This document shows, one piece after another, positions 12,089 through 23,634 of a DNA stretch of 64,000 nucleotides; the first letter of the stretch is position 1, and the number at the start of each line of letters is the position of its first letter. The notes below the pieces were generated by a model. The model did no database searches. It had not been told where the DNA came from and saw only the letters and a list, made by a program, of their open reading frames with translations. This DNA comes from Acanthosoma haemorrhoidale (lineage: Eukaryota; Arthropoda; Insecta; Hemiptera; Acanthosomatidae), in contig OV884013.1 of the NCBI GenBank assembly GCA_930367205.1, positions 113,727,475-113,791,474 of the forward strand, read 5' to 3'. Position numbers and translations under genes: made by a program.

Positions 12089-12135
12089 ACAGACTGTCAG
12101 GGAAAAGTTGGGTTAAGAATTAGTATGTAAGATAG
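12089..12135 (+). repeat. J2 LINE short fragment
   Basis: About 45 bases (CAGACTGTCAGGGAAAAG ... TTAGTATGTAAG) match the J2 region just after the ORF end. It is isolated from the longer J2 copy that starts about 190 bases downstream. Confidence 0.6.
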
Positions 12136-12327
12136 TATAGTATGTAAGTATAGCCATTATGGAATGTGTCTTTACAATTTGAGACGTCATAGGGACGTCG
12201 AAAACTTATTTTCGAACGATCGTCAGAAAGTGTATTTTTTTTTTTAATGCTATCAAAAACAAAAAGAATTCTCACTTGAAGGAAGCGTTTAGTTGTCGTA
12301 AAAGATATTCATTCTAATTTAAGGCGT

Positions 12328-12830
12328 AAAACATTTCCAGAATGGGAGCATGTGAAAAGTGGTCCGACATACCTCTCTCGAGAGAGGTTGAAGAACGCAG
12401 ACTTGCACCCGTTGCTTGGTGTGCCGTCGGTGGGTGAGTTCATCCGCCGGAGACACATTCAATTTTTTGACTCGTTGCAGCACCTGACAAACCCAGTGTT
12501 TAACACCATGACCCCACCGCATCGATGGCAACAGACTGTCGGGGAAAAATTAGGTTAAAAATTAGTATGTAAGTTAGTTTTAAGGTTGATCAAAAAGGTG
12601 AGCCTCGTCACCTTTATTAGTCAGTTTAGTCCTGTCACGTATAATGTATATCATTATACTTGTTTATTCATTATATAATTTTTATAAAATAACAAAACCT
12701 GTATAAAATGTAGCGACGCTACAGGAAATACAAAAATAATTTGTAAATAGATTCGCCTGAGGGCCTATAATTGTATATAATTATCTGTGAATTTAAAGGG
12801 GATATGAATGAAAAATCAGTTTATTATTTT
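12328..12830 (+). mobile_element. J2 LINE (subfamily a), 5'-truncated
   Basis: This is the 3' end of a jockey-related LINE. The ORF tail encodes LHPLLGVPSVGEFIRRRHIQ, then FFDSLQHLTNPVFNTMTPPH and QTVGEKLG before its stop at 12556. The 3' UTR has three hairpins: AAAGGTGA/TCACCTTT at 12594-12615, GTATAATG/CATTATAC at 12639-12659, and GTAGCGACGCTAC at 12710-12722. It ends at TTAAAGGGG plus a short A-rich tail. The upstream frame is broken by a stop. No target-site duplication was recognised. Confidence 0.88.
12594..12722 (+). promoter_or_regulatory. J2 3'-UTR hairpin trio
   Basis: Three self-complementary elements lie in a row: an 8-bp stem with a 6-base loop, an 8-bp stem with a 5-base loop, and a 5-6-bp stem with a very small loop. 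All three recur in other J2a copies (for example 20806-20937), and the first recurs in subfamily b (17457, 29349). LINE 3' UTR structures are known in some families to be recognised by the encoded reverse transcriptase. That role here is an inference. Confidence 0.6.
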
Positions 12831-14090
12831 TATGATACGCAATGCCCGAATTAGGAAAAATATGTATTACAATGGCTATCGTGTTAGTTTCATTCATTCC
12901 ATAATGTAAACATACCGAAAATAGAAAGAGTTAAGTGGTATGTAAACTTTCTAACTACATGAACAATTTAGCTGTGTAATGGTAACAAGTTCAAACTAAC
13001 AAGACAAGATAAGTAATCAATCTGAAAGTATGAAACTTATAATTATAAGTATTTATTTGCTTTTTTTATATTGCACGATTTATGTTGAATTTCTCAAAAT
13101 AACTGAAAAATAATTTAAACAATTAATTAATTAAGTAGATGTAGTTTTTCGCTATTATCAATGTTCGTAATATTTTAAATTGGTCTACATATATTGCCAG
13201 GGACATTGATAGAAAAACCGTCATAATTTTGTTCAAAAATCATTTTCCGGTTTCAGTTGTCATTGGTTTTGTATCGCGCATACAAATTTATATGAAGTCA
13301 GATTTGAACGATTGTAAAAGAAGTGTGACAACAAAATATGTATTTTGTATTTATGTCTATGTATATTTATTGTTAATGCTAACGTCCTTTTTATGCAGTC
13401 AAATAAAAATTATATTAAGCATTTCACCTTACTTAACACTATTCCTCAAGTTATATAAAATTAAAATTTTGTTTCTGTATTCTCCCAATTAATTTTTAAA
13501 GCCAGGTCTACAAACAATCAGGAATGGCCTCAATATGAGTTCAACACGCACTTCAACTAGAATATAAATAATAATTAAAACTATACAAAATGTACGCTAG
13601 TTCTAAACTGAACTAATGAGGAGAGTATAGGCGCAGACAGCTGTAGAGCATTAGGCACATCTCCATATTCCTACGCACCTGGTCAAAGATCTTTCGTTTC
13701 AGCCGAGTCTTCAAGCTCATGTGCTAAGTACTACATTTTAGTTTCAATAGTCATGGCTTCAGATCCAGACTTTGAACAACTAATGACGATATTTTGAATA
13801 GATATTTTTATTTGCGATACCTTTCAGGTTGGAAACTGACGAGAAAGAAAGTTTTTGTTCGTCCGGGGAGCGGAAAACTGCTGAAAAAGTTTAAAAAAAT
13901 ATAATAATCATATAGATTTATAATGAGAGGGCATTGAATAATCACCGGATGTCATTGGACCGATCAGGAAGGCTTATTACTTTGTTTGAAATTAAAATAG
14001 ATAGTTCTCAAGTCAAGTTTTTTGCCATCACACAGAAGTCAACTCTTGCGGTGCCAAAATAAGATTCAGTAACGCTAAAATAAACGGCAC
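12831..14090. other. AT-rich intergenic stretch
   Basis: No recognised gene or repeat. An 87-codon frame at 13229 is AT-rich and hydrophobic with no family resemblance. Confidence 0.45.
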
Positions 14091-14162
14091 TACAAGAAAA
14101 AATTACATACAATTTTCCATCTATTAAAATTTCGTATTTGCAAACGTCTCTGGGAAACCCAC
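14091..14162. repeat. 72-bp repeat, copy 1
   Basis: It matches 15953-16024 closely over 72 bases (TACAAGAAAAAATTACAT ... CGTCTCTGGGAAACCCAC). Family unknown. At the second copy it abuts a J2-like fragment, so it could be part of a further LINE 3' end. Confidence 0.7.
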
Positions 14163-14280
14163 TTAGGACCGTCACCGCGTACCGATTTGGCTAAAGCCCC
14201 TCGACTGCAAAGAGTTCATTATTGATATAGATCAGTCAGTAATCATTAGCAATAAACAGCCAAATATAAACTATACCAGC

Positions 14281-14339
14281 TAGCCAGGATTGGGACTCGA
14301 ACCCGGGTATTAAAATCCTGTCTGGTGCTTCTTTGGCTA
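14281..14339 (-). pseudogene. tRNA-like sequence lacking a D arm
   Basis: On the minus strand the 59-base segment opens with TAGCCAA and closes with CTGGCTA, which pair at six of seven positions. It holds a good B box, GGGTTCGAGTCCC, and an anticodon-like region GGATTTTAAT reminiscent of tRNA-Lys. The D-arm region is largely missing. It is probably a tRNA pseudogene or a SINE fragment. Confidence 0.4.
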
Positions 14340-14698
14340 ATAATTATTAATAATATTAGGATCTACTACGTTTACAATGAATTGTCATTGTTTTTATTCT
14401 TTTGAAATCCAGAATTGCAATTGTTTGTACTTGTAGGTCGTATTGTTCTGGTAGTTGTAATTTCTCTTCTTGCCCTGAAGACATAAGAATGTATGGTGTA
14501 TGCTTGTTTTTTTTTCGCATCCCCTTGCAACAAAATTAATGCGTGTTTGCAAAACATAGATTCTACAAACGCATCTATTTATAATTGCTTCATTATATTT
14601 CCTGTAGCTTGGCTACATTTTATACAAATTCTGTTTTCTATTAATAGATCGTACAAAAGTATAACGATGTACATTATACATTAATCGACTGAATTTAA

Positions 14699-15035
14699 TA
14701 AAACTGATGGGGCTAAAATTATTTATCATAGACTAAAAACTAACTTACATCTAACAATATAAACTTGCACTAATTCTTAACCTAATTTTCCCCGACAGTC
14801 TGTTTCCATCGATGCGGGAAGTGTGGTGGGGTAAATACACACTGGCTTTGTCAGGTGCTGCAACGAGTCAAAAATGTGTCTCCGGCGGATGAACTCACCC
14901 ACCGACGGCACGGCAAGCAACGGGAGCAGGTTCTTTAACCACTCGAGAGGTATTTCGGACCACTTTTTTCATGATCCCATTCTGAAATTGCTAGAGACTT
15001 TTAGCTGTATTTTCAATCGAGTGAGCACCGTACAG
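14699..15035 (-). mobile_element. J2 LINE (subfamily a), degraded 3' part
   Basis: The minus strand encodes degraded LLYG...ENTAK, QFQNGIM and VGEFIRRRHI blocks of the J2 ORF tail, with several indels, followed by the first part of the 3' UTR. The 3' UTR beyond the first hairpin is missing here, and a J2-type 3' terminus lies separately at 15183-15290. Confidence 0.75.
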
Positions 15036-15100
15036 CAGAGCTTTGTTAATTAATTAACCATTTGATTAAAAAATTCAATTCAGGTGAACAATTAAAATCG

Positions 15101-15150
15101 TTTTCAATCGGCGGGATTCGAACCTAAACTGTTCATAAGGGGCTGAGTCC
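15101..15150 (-). repeat. tRNA-like B-box fragment next to a poly-T run
   Basis: The minus strand reads GGTTCGAATCCCGCC, a strong RNA polymerase III B box, adjacent to a plus-strand T run of about 23 bases (15151-15171). Only the 3' half of a tRNA shape is visible. It is likely a SINE remnant. Confidence 0.35.
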
Positions 15151-15182
15151 TTTTTTTTTTTTTTTTTTTTTCCAATCCCTTA

Positions 15183-15290
15183 AAAAAATGACAAAACTTT
15201 TATTTACTATAGATTCTTAGGCGAATCTACATACTACATTTTACATGTCCTGTACCATCGGTACACTCTATACAAGGTCTGAATTTGGAA
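15183..15290 (-). repeat. J2 LINE 3'-terminal fragment
   Basis: It matches the last part of the J2a 3' UTR, including the GATTCGCCTAAG-type block and the third hairpin, here GTACCATCGGTAC (15252-15264). That hairpin differs from other copies by a paired change that keeps the stem. Confidence 0.6.
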
Positions 15291-15299
15291 TAGAAGTTA

Positions 15300-15884
15300 T
15301 ATAATCAGTACATGTACAATGATACACAATGTACTTGGCTTCATTGACAAGACTCTACAAATTTGAAAGTAGACTCAACAAATCTGAGAGGAATGTACAA
15401 CAATGTTCAAGGCTCCGGGATAGCTGGTTGTTGAAGAGAAGACTGTTCGCTGGGATGGCAACCACGGCCGCCAGGAAACCAAATGCCACCAATTTACATT
15501 CGCCATCACTGAGGCTGTAAATTCTTGTAAACATTGAGCTCCGACTCCATTAGTCCCGTGGCGAAGGCGAGGCAGCCGGTTCTGTAGGCTCTTTATGCCC
15601 GGCGTGAATAAGCTACGCGGCTGCTCAAGCGTACCAGCGTACTCACAGACTCCTGTACGTGTAATTAATATTGTAGTCACAACTGCTTATATGGTTATGG
15701 TAATGAGCCTTGCAGGGGATGTTAGGAGCGAGTCTTAACGGGCCTTTATCAGCCTTATATGCTCACTTAGCTCCTCGTCACGGAAGGGAATTATAGCTAT
15801 TGCATAAAGTCACTCTAAACATAATACACAATGACTATAACTTGGACACAAGGTTATGCTCAAAATGACTTGGCGAGATTATTA
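15300..15884. other. intergenic stretch, no gene recognised
   Basis: Overlapping open frames on both strands at 15329-15680 (60 and 101 codons) share the same less AT-rich segment. Neither shows a known motif. Confidence 0.4.
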
Positions 15885-16024
15885 AAAGTGATGGGGTTTT
15901 TTATTTATCATAGACTTAGAACTAACTTACATCTGAGCTGTATCTGTACCTGTACAAGAAAAAATTACATATAATCTTCCATCTCTAAAAAGTTCGTATT
16001 TGCAAACGTCTCTGGGAAACCCAC
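15885..16024 (-). repeat. J2-like fragment joined to 72-bp repeat, copy 2
   Basis: 15885-15940 resembles the GTGATGGGG ... ACTAACTTACATCT block seen at 14699-14760. It is directly followed by the second copy of the 72-bp repeat (15953-16024). At the 14-kb locus the two pieces lie apart and in the opposite order. Confidence 0.5.
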
Positions 16025-16246
16025 ATTCCCATGTGGTTCGCGTTTACATATTATATACAAGTTTTTTTTTTTTAAGCTCTCAAACTTATAAAAATAGGAA
16101 TGTGGGAAAAATAAGGAAAATTATTTTTGGCTGGAAAGTGCCTTTCACTAAGGGGGACCCCTATTTGAAGGATGTATGAGAAGGATATGGGGTGTGGAAT
16201 GCCTAGAAAGGCGGATGGAGTCAGGAAGGTAGTGAGAGTCTACCAT

Positions 16247-16533
16247 GTTATTTTATAAAAATTATATAATGGAATAAAAAAGTATAATGATATACATTAT
16301 ACGTGACTGGACTGAACTGACTAATTAAGGTGATGGGGCTTACCTTTCAACCTTAAAACTAACTTACATACTAACTCTTAACCTAATTTCCCCCCCGACA
16401 GTCTGTTGCCATCGATGCGGTGGTGGGGCCATAGTGTTAAACACTGGGTTGGTTAGGTGCTGCAACGAGTCAAAAAACTTGATGTGTCTCCGGTGGCTGA
16501 ACTCATCCATCGAGGGAACACCAAGTAATAATT
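16247..16533 (-). mobile_element. J2 LINE (subfamily a), truncated at both ends
   Basis: On the minus strand this is the end of the J2 ORF (SLQHLT-type block, broken frame) and the 3' UTR with hairpins 1 and 2 (GTATAATG/CATTATAC near 16282-16302). The 3' terminus after hairpin 2 is lost. Confidence 0.75.
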
Positions 16534-16609
16534 ATTATTAGCAGTTGCTACTGCTGCAAATAATATTCATGGGTCATTTATTCATGGTTTAGAAATTCCG
16601 AAAAATTCG

Positions 16610-16812
16610 GAGACCTCCCATGTTCACATGGTTGTCACCTCCTTCGCGTGCGAAAGAGTAAACGGAGTCTCGGAAAGTCCTCCACGTTCCTTACTGGATA
16701 AGAGCCTGCGGAGGCTGACCAAGTTGCGAGAGCCACAGACGCTCAGGACATGATTCGAGAAGCTGGCCATTGCCTCGACTCCCTATAGCAGTTTACGAGG
16801 AATTATAAGTAA
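16610..16812 (-). repeat. J1 LINE 3' UTR fragment
   Basis: This is a degraded J1 3' UTR: GAGACCTCCCA, CACATGGTTGTCACCTCC, AGAGCCACAGACGCTCAGGA. It has no coding part and both ends are lost. Confidence 0.75.
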
Positions 16813-17266
16813 TAGTGTGATCCATACAAAAACTAAATATTAATATTATCTTATTTCAGTAATTATAGTTTCAGGTTATTAGTTACTTGGTTGTATGTGT
16901 CATTGATAAATCCCGTTAAATTATATTAAATTTGCCTCATGAGAGAAGACTGAATGGCATCTTTCCGCTATTGGTGAATCATGGAGTTATATCACCGAGC
17001 TCTTTATCCCTACAAAGGTGGGCAGTGTGGTCAAGGCGAACAAAGCAAACAAGTATAACATTGCCAAGACTACACATGATTATAATTGACATTATGAACA
17101 TATCTGAAAGACAAAACCACCCGTAACGATACCTGTCTATACATATTACCCACTGTATCAATAGCCACTACTGTAAGCTATGACATTACATCGACAGCTG
17201 GTTGTTAAGTTTTTACTGTTGTATGATCTTTAATTGTAGACGGTTAATTGTTAAATTTACTTTAAG
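16813..17266. other. intergenic stretch, nothing recognised
   Basis: Short overlapping open frames at 16932-17161 have no family resemblance. Confidence 0.45.
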
Positions 17267-17277
17267 AAAGACATTTT

Positions 17278-17961
17278 TTTTATTTCAAAACCCCTTTATT
17301 CAGCAACATTTTTACAATTTATGATCAAAATGCAATGAACAATATTTACAATGCTCTCCTCGTGCTGCATGCGCAGATGTATTTGAAGGAGGTAATATTT
17401 ACAAAAACAATTTTCTATTTGAAGTTAAAATTACAATGCAATGTGTACAGGACTAGGTGATGAGGCTCACCTTCGGTTCACAATGTATAACGGAAACTTA
17501 CATACTAAACATAAAAACTAGAACCTAAAACTAAAGCGTTCCTGCCATGACTGCGTCTTGCCATCGATGGGGGAACTGAGCGGGGGTTATCGCGTTAAAC
17601 ACCGGCTTTGTCAACTAAAAGTAGTGAGTCGAAGAATTTGATATGTCTACGTTGAATGAATTCATCCACTGAAGGCAGTTCAAAGACCTCGTGAAGCTCG
17701 CTGTTGCCCCGTTGCTCGAATGAAGTATGTCTGATTACTTTCATCAGTATACCGTTTTGAAATTTTTGGAGCCACCGAGCTGTCGTACACGTCAGATGAC
17801 GGAAAAGCGCTGCACCTTAGTAAGAGTAGGCCTGAGTATAGTCTTGTAAATCAATAGCTTTATACGCAGTGTTAGATTGGGGGAAGTCAATAAATGCGTA
17901 AGCCGGTAGGACTTCGTGCGAGTTTGCTTCAACTTCCACGCGAAATGGCTACTAAAATAGA
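17278..17961 (-). mobile_element. J2 LINE (subfamily b), 5'-truncated
   Basis: This is a second J2 subfamily, also seen at 29093-29552. The minus strand encodes WLQKFQNGI, HTSFEQRGNSELHEVFELPS, and VDEFIQRRHIKFFDSL before stops, then a 3' UTR with the AGGTGA/TCACCT hairpin and an end at AATAAAGGGGTTTTGAAA. An 11-bp target-site duplication AAAGACATTTT flanks it (17267-17277 and 17962-17972). Frames are interrupted, so it is dead. Confidence 0.88.
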
Positions 17962-17972
17962 AAAGACATTTT

Positions 17973-20698
17973 ATAAGTAAATTCCCTTGATTAGGGCTCG
18001 GTTAAAACTTTCTTTTGCAAGAGGTAATATCTCATACGCCCTGTGGTACTAGTGCTAGGACGCAGGTTCTAATGAAGAAGGAGTAACTTTTAAAAAGTTT
18101 CACATATTTTAATTAATGATTTATTGCTTCGAAAAAGACTAGCTGAGGAAACATTCCGCAGCTCCGAGCCTTCGGACAAACGAATTATTTGTGAGGTTCA
18201 ATAAATTACGAAGGCGTAGGCCATTATTGGCCCGTGATGAAATACAGCCTGCCCAGAGAACATTCGTGTTGAGACGGCAATATTCGTAACGCTTCGTTTT
18301 CACGACTGGGCGCCCGAAGACTCTAGCCCAAATTAAAGTGACCCGGTGGCATGAGTGATTTTTCCACTCTTTAACGGGGAATATTTTGAAAACCGTTCAA
18401 ATTTTGTATATATTACCATCGTTTATCTTAAATTGCTATGTTGGGTGTGAACCTGACAACACAAATTTGCAAAAGACGCCTAGGAACGTCCGTCGAATAT
18501 ATGGGTTCATTTGAATAATTTTTGGACGAGATACTATAAATTTGTCTTGATCGATTGCGAAAAACCTGTTTCAGTTCTTGTTTTTTTCGTTTAATTTTTA
18601 TTTTTATATTTCTCCCCTACTCGCTTGGAGCACAGTCGTGCGTAAGACTGTAATAAATGAATAATGTATTTTAAAAATATATTTCAGCCTGTTGATTCCA
18701 ATTCCCCTATATCTTAATTGCTAGGAACTTACAAAGGTTTTATGATCATTACTATTTATTCACCATGAGCAGATACTTGGATATGACAAATAATAATAAG
18801 ACTCTATTACTCGAATGAAGTTATATGAAACCAGGAAACAATATTATTCTCCTCCTAATTGAGTCGATGCAATGCATACTGTAGTAAATGGATGATATTA
18901 CATTCCCTTACAATATGTTTTTTGGGGAGAGGCCTTCATTGCACTTTTTGAATGATTTTTTGACTTCACGGAGATGAAGATGGGAGGCTGAGCCCAGTAT
19001 TTTTGTAATAACCAAAACCTGAGATCAAAGACATCATACCTCACGATTATACATCTCGATCAAGCATCATTGAGAGTCCTGTTGAACAAACCTCTACAAT
19101 GACAGTATACTCAAGAAGCAGGAAAGAATATTCCCCCGCACCTGTTTGACAGTAAAGCCTTTCATTTATTAGGTTTCATATTTTACATGTCAAGTAAATA
19201 TGTCAATTTATTTTTATCAAACGTTCATAAATTTGAATGTTACACGCCGGTAGGCAAAGAGACTGTATAATTGTATAAGGCATCCAATCCACTAGTCTTC
19301 GATCGACTACCAGCGTGAAGATGGCAGAGGAAGCGTTAGCGTCTCCTTTATTGGCTCTCCAGAAACAGGAATAGGGAAGAGGGAACAGGCAGAAGGGTTG
19401 AGGCAAGAAAGGGCAGGTGTAGGTAGACCTGATAAAAATATTCAGGCCCAAACATCTTCAGCCTCTGAAGAAAAAACATATATTCATGTTCCTGCTCCCC
19501 TCCCATCCTGTGAGCATTCTTCCGTCGAGTCCCTCAATTTATTCACTATTCACTATCACCGAATAATAAGTTATGATTAGTCCTTAGTGAACGGTTCGTT
19601 CCTGAGTTCTGGAGCCTGTAATGGACTTCTGACGATCGACGTTCAAAGTATTAGTTGACGAAGAGCAATTTTTTTTTTTAAATTATAAGTCTGTCCCATT
19701 TTAATTCGTCTACGTCCTTTCAAATTTTGGCTGAGCAAGCCCTTAGGCTCAAATATAGTTCGTATTTGAGTGAGATCATGACAGGAAGTCATAAAATCCT
19801 AAAAACTAATTTTCGTCACTTTCACGCAATATGCCTTACTTAAATCAACTTTTTGTTGGTTGATATAATTTTCAGACAAAAAAAATCATTTATTAGTCAT
19901 ACCAAGTTATGACCAGTTCAAAATACTACTGCAGTAAAATTATTTGTACATATTTTAATACTAAACGTTTGTATATGCCCAACAATCGTAGCAATCGCTC
20001 ATTTAACTTATAATAATTAATAGAATTAATAATATGTGAGCAATTTTAATTTTTTTGTGAGCTCATAAGTAACAGTTAATCACACTAATTTTCTCGTAAG
20101 TATTGATAAATCTAACCTGATGGCATGAAGCAAATGGTTTAGTGTTTCAAGCTTTTGACGATATGTCAAGTAGCTACTCATTTTCCCCGATGAGGCTGAA
20201 TGTTTTAGCTCTCTTAGGCTGTTGTTAGCTTGACTAATCATTGTGTGGTTTCGTCAACCTTTAGTTTGAACTTGTGGAGGACAAACGACTCTTGAGCGAG
20301 GCAGAACAGCCAAAAAACCGAAGCACTCAGCAAGAAGGAGAGACTCAAAGGCTCATTAACAGTAGGTTTTACGAGACAGCTGATCCACGGAGAAAATAAA
20401 ACAAAATAAAGAGAGAGTAGCCACTGTTGCCAACGTTATAAGATTCCCTGTCAACATTTCCCTGTCGGCATTTGCATTTTTCGTCTCGTTGACTCCGTCT
20501 CTGACTTTTCCTCCTTTGTCTTCGGAGGAGGGTCAAGAGCCGCTTCATGTCCGGCCATTTCGGCAGTGGTTAAGAGACCTCTGCTAATTGAAGAAGAAAC
20601 AGCCTCCATTATGCCCTAGTGGTGTATTCGAATGAGTAGAGCATATTATAATGAACTGAAGAAGTATAAAACACGGAGATTACAACCACCATAAATCA
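17973..20698. other. intergenic stretch, no gene recognised
   Basis: Mostly AT-rich unique DNA. Open frames at 19203-19580 on both strands overlap each other and have no recognised motif. At 19718-19768 there is weak similarity to 8996-9046. 20140-20640 is less AT-rich and unremarkable. Confidence 0.45.
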
Positions 20699-20707
20699 CT
20701 CTAGCAT

Positions 20708-21228
20708 TTTTTTTATTTTTTTATAGCCCCTTTGAATTCACAGATAATCATATATAATTATAGACCCTCAGGCGAACCTATTTACAAATTATATTTGTAT
20801 TTCCTGTAGCATCGCTACATTATATACAGGTTGCGTTATTTTATAAAAATTATATAATGGAATAAACAAGTATAATGATATACATTATACGTGACTGGAC
20901 TAAACTGACTCGAATAAAGGTGATGGGGCTCACCTTTTTGATCAAACTTAAAACTAACTTACATACTAATTATTAACCTAATTTTTCCCCGACAGTCTGT
21001 TGCCATCGATGCGGTGGGGCCATAGTGTTGAACACTGGGTTTGTCAGGTGCTGCAACGAGTCAAAAAACTTGATGTGTCTCCGGCGGATGAACTCACCCA
21101 CCGTCGGCACACCAAGCAACGGGTGCAGGTCAGCGTTCTTTGACCTCTCCAGAGAGGTATGTCGGACCACTTTTCGCATGATCCCATTCTGGAAATGTTT
21201 ACGCGACCGATAAATGCTGGTAGTAATC
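20708..21228 (-). mobile_element. J2 LINE (subfamily a) with inverted flank at 5' junction
   Basis: On the minus strand this encodes the J2 ORF tail: QNGIM region, NADLHPLLGVPTVGEFIRRR, then HIKFFDSLQHLTNPVFNTM. The complete J2a 3' UTR follows with all three hairpins and an A-rich tail (20708-20723). It is flanked by CTCTAGCAT (20699-20707 and 21229-21237), a 9-bp target-site duplication. Between the LINE 5' end and the duplication lies a 19-base block (21198-21216) that is the exact reverse complement of the flank just outside (21238-21256). This is the most complete J2a 3' end in the window. Confidence 0.88.
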
Positions 21229-21256
21229 CTCTAGCATCATTTATCGGTCGCGTAAA
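21198..21256. repeat. 19-bp perfect inverted repeat at LINE junction
   Basis: TTTACGCGACCGATAAATG at 21198-21216 and its exact reverse complement at 21238-21256 are separated by 21 bases that include one copy of the target-site duplication. It could form a hairpin. The likely origin is templated synthesis on the flank during integration. Confidence 0.85.
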
Positions 21257-23591
21257 TTTCGCAAGAAACAACGTACTTCGCATTCATAGAGTTTTAAGCT
21301 ACAGTGGAGCAGTGGAGAAAAAAAATTCAATTTATTCATACACCATTTATTTGCATACGTATTATTTACTTTTGAAATAAACTCAAGCTCCCATCCCGAT
21401 TACGTTCTGTTTGGAGTGAACCATTGATGGTGTTTATCATAACAGTTTCAAATCCTGAATTTTAGTTTTTGCCATTCCGTTATCGAATCATTGTTGGGCC
21501 GAAGTATCTAAATGCCATCACATTGCATTTCGCCGTCATCAAGAATTTTAGATGCTACCTTTAAAGCATTGGATGCGTCCTATGATAAATTGACTTTGTT
21601 ACGAATTTTCTCTGATCTAAATCCCTTCGTTCTTTGTAATTACTCTCAAATGTAATTTCCCTCTTCGATACATAGGAGAGTCATTAACATTAATTCGTGG
21701 AAGTTTTCAAAATATTTAAATCGAGAACTTCAGCTAAAATGTTTATGCATCAATAATAAATATAATAATAATGAAATTGTATTAAACTCGAGCATTAAAT
21801 ATTCAAACATGAGTTTTATCTTGTTTAAAATCGAAGACATTTTATACTGTGGTTATAAATATTATTATACAAAGTATTAAGTAAATCTTTTACAAACCAA
21901 TCCAGTAATCATTTAAGTTAAGTTTTTTTGTTTCACCGCCAAAACGAATGATAAATAAATTCTCCTTGGAGTGTCGTATTTTTTTTTCAGGTTATAAGCC
22001 GTGCCTGTAGCTGATGTAACATACTCGATTTATTCAGAGTTACAGTGAAATACAAATATTTAAACCATTTCTGTATTTAGAGAGATATAAATGATTTATC
22101 TTCTGCTCCTGTTATAAGAGACTCCAGCTGATCCTTCCCCGCCAAAGGCATTACCGTCCGGATGATCCTCCGTGGGAACACCGGCAGCCTCCGGCCGACA
22201 TGGAGCCGATGAAGAAACAAAAGATGGAAATCTTTGCCGGTGGCGCATGCGTGGGTCGATGTTGCCACTTTTTCCACCCTCCTTTTCTCCTTCCCGCCAG
22301 TTCCTCTTCCCTATTGTCTGTTTCCCGCCCTTTGTTTCAGCCTCTCCTTCTGCCCCCCGTCAGTGGAGAGTTCTCCCATTTTACGGACGATGTCTAATTT
22401 ACTTCTCTTGACATGAAACCCTCAACTCGTCATCTCTTGGCTCCTCTAATTAGGAGTTGTGATGCGTTTTGACCCTGGTTGTTCGCCGATCGCATATGGT
22501 GGATAGAGAAACTACCCAATGATTATTCCCCATTCAAACCCCAAATGAAACAAAAAACAGCTTTAGCGGATGAAAAAAATAAGACAATATTAATATTCAG
22601 GAGAATACAATTTAATCTTCTTTAAATGTTAGAAATAAAGTCTTGAAGGTGTAGAAACTTTCTATAACGGAAAAAAAGAACTATTCATATCCAAGGCTGT
22701 CGTTCGATTTGCCTCATTCATTCATCGATTGCACATCGATCGACGGGCCGATCGGGTCGTTATTGAACGTTGGCGTAATCTGCCGGTTGTAAAGGCTAGA
22801 ATGGATTCATATCACTTTCACAAATACACTTGGCATGACAGCTCGTCTTTTAGCCCTAACTGGCCTAACTAGTTCAAACATTAGTAAATGGGTATTTCTT
22901 CAAAAAAAAGCTAAATAATCCAGAATAATATCCCTATATTCATGATTATTTTGTTTTTTATTTAGACAGAAAAACAAACTTATGTTTACAGTTCCTGCTT
23001 ATGTTTCTTAACAAGGACACAGACGACAGGAAAAGTAACTAGGAACGGATCAGTTCAGAATTTCCTAATTTGTTGGATATGAAAAACATCACAAAAAAAA
23101 AAAAAACATGGGAGTTATGTGTTAAAAGCTTTGATGAGTAACACTTTTAAAGTGGCTCTCTCTTTCATTTCTTAATGCCATGTGTTTTATTTGCTTGATT
23201 ATTTTTTAATTAGGGTATTACAGTACGAGAAAATAAACAAAACGAGTGTTTACTTACTAGTAAACTGAACACGATTATAGCTATGTTCAGTAACTTTATT
23301 CCGGGTTTGTATTTGATTAGTCAAATTACCTTGTTGTTATACTTTAAGAGGCTGAGCGAGGCCTATCCCAATCCAAAGAATCTTTAGGGAGCAAGGAATC
23401 GAACACAAAAATCAGCAAAGGTACAAGAAAAAAAAAATTTTTTTTTCTCAATCAATGTGGGTGATTATTTTATCATTATAAACTATAATTTTACTTGAGG
23501 CTTTCTCCTTGTACTGCATGGCATGCATTTTAAGGAGTGCATGTTTTAAAAGACTAGCATCGGATTGTGGTTAAAAGAAATGAAACATTGT
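21257..23591. other. intergenic stretch, no gene recognised
   Basis: A less AT-rich, pyrimidine-rich patch at 22100-22410 carries three overlapping plus-strand frames and one minus frame, all without known domains. The remainder is AT-rich unique DNA. Confidence 0.45.
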
Positions 23592-23634
23592 AAAGGGGCT
23601 CGGTGATGGGGCTCACCTTCGGGTCACAATAAAG
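23592..23634 (-). repeat. J2 LINE (subfamily b) short fragment
   Basis: About 40 bases match the hairpin-1 region of the J2b 3' UTR (GGTGATGGGGCTCACCTTCG, then GGTCACAAT). Confidence 0.65.
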
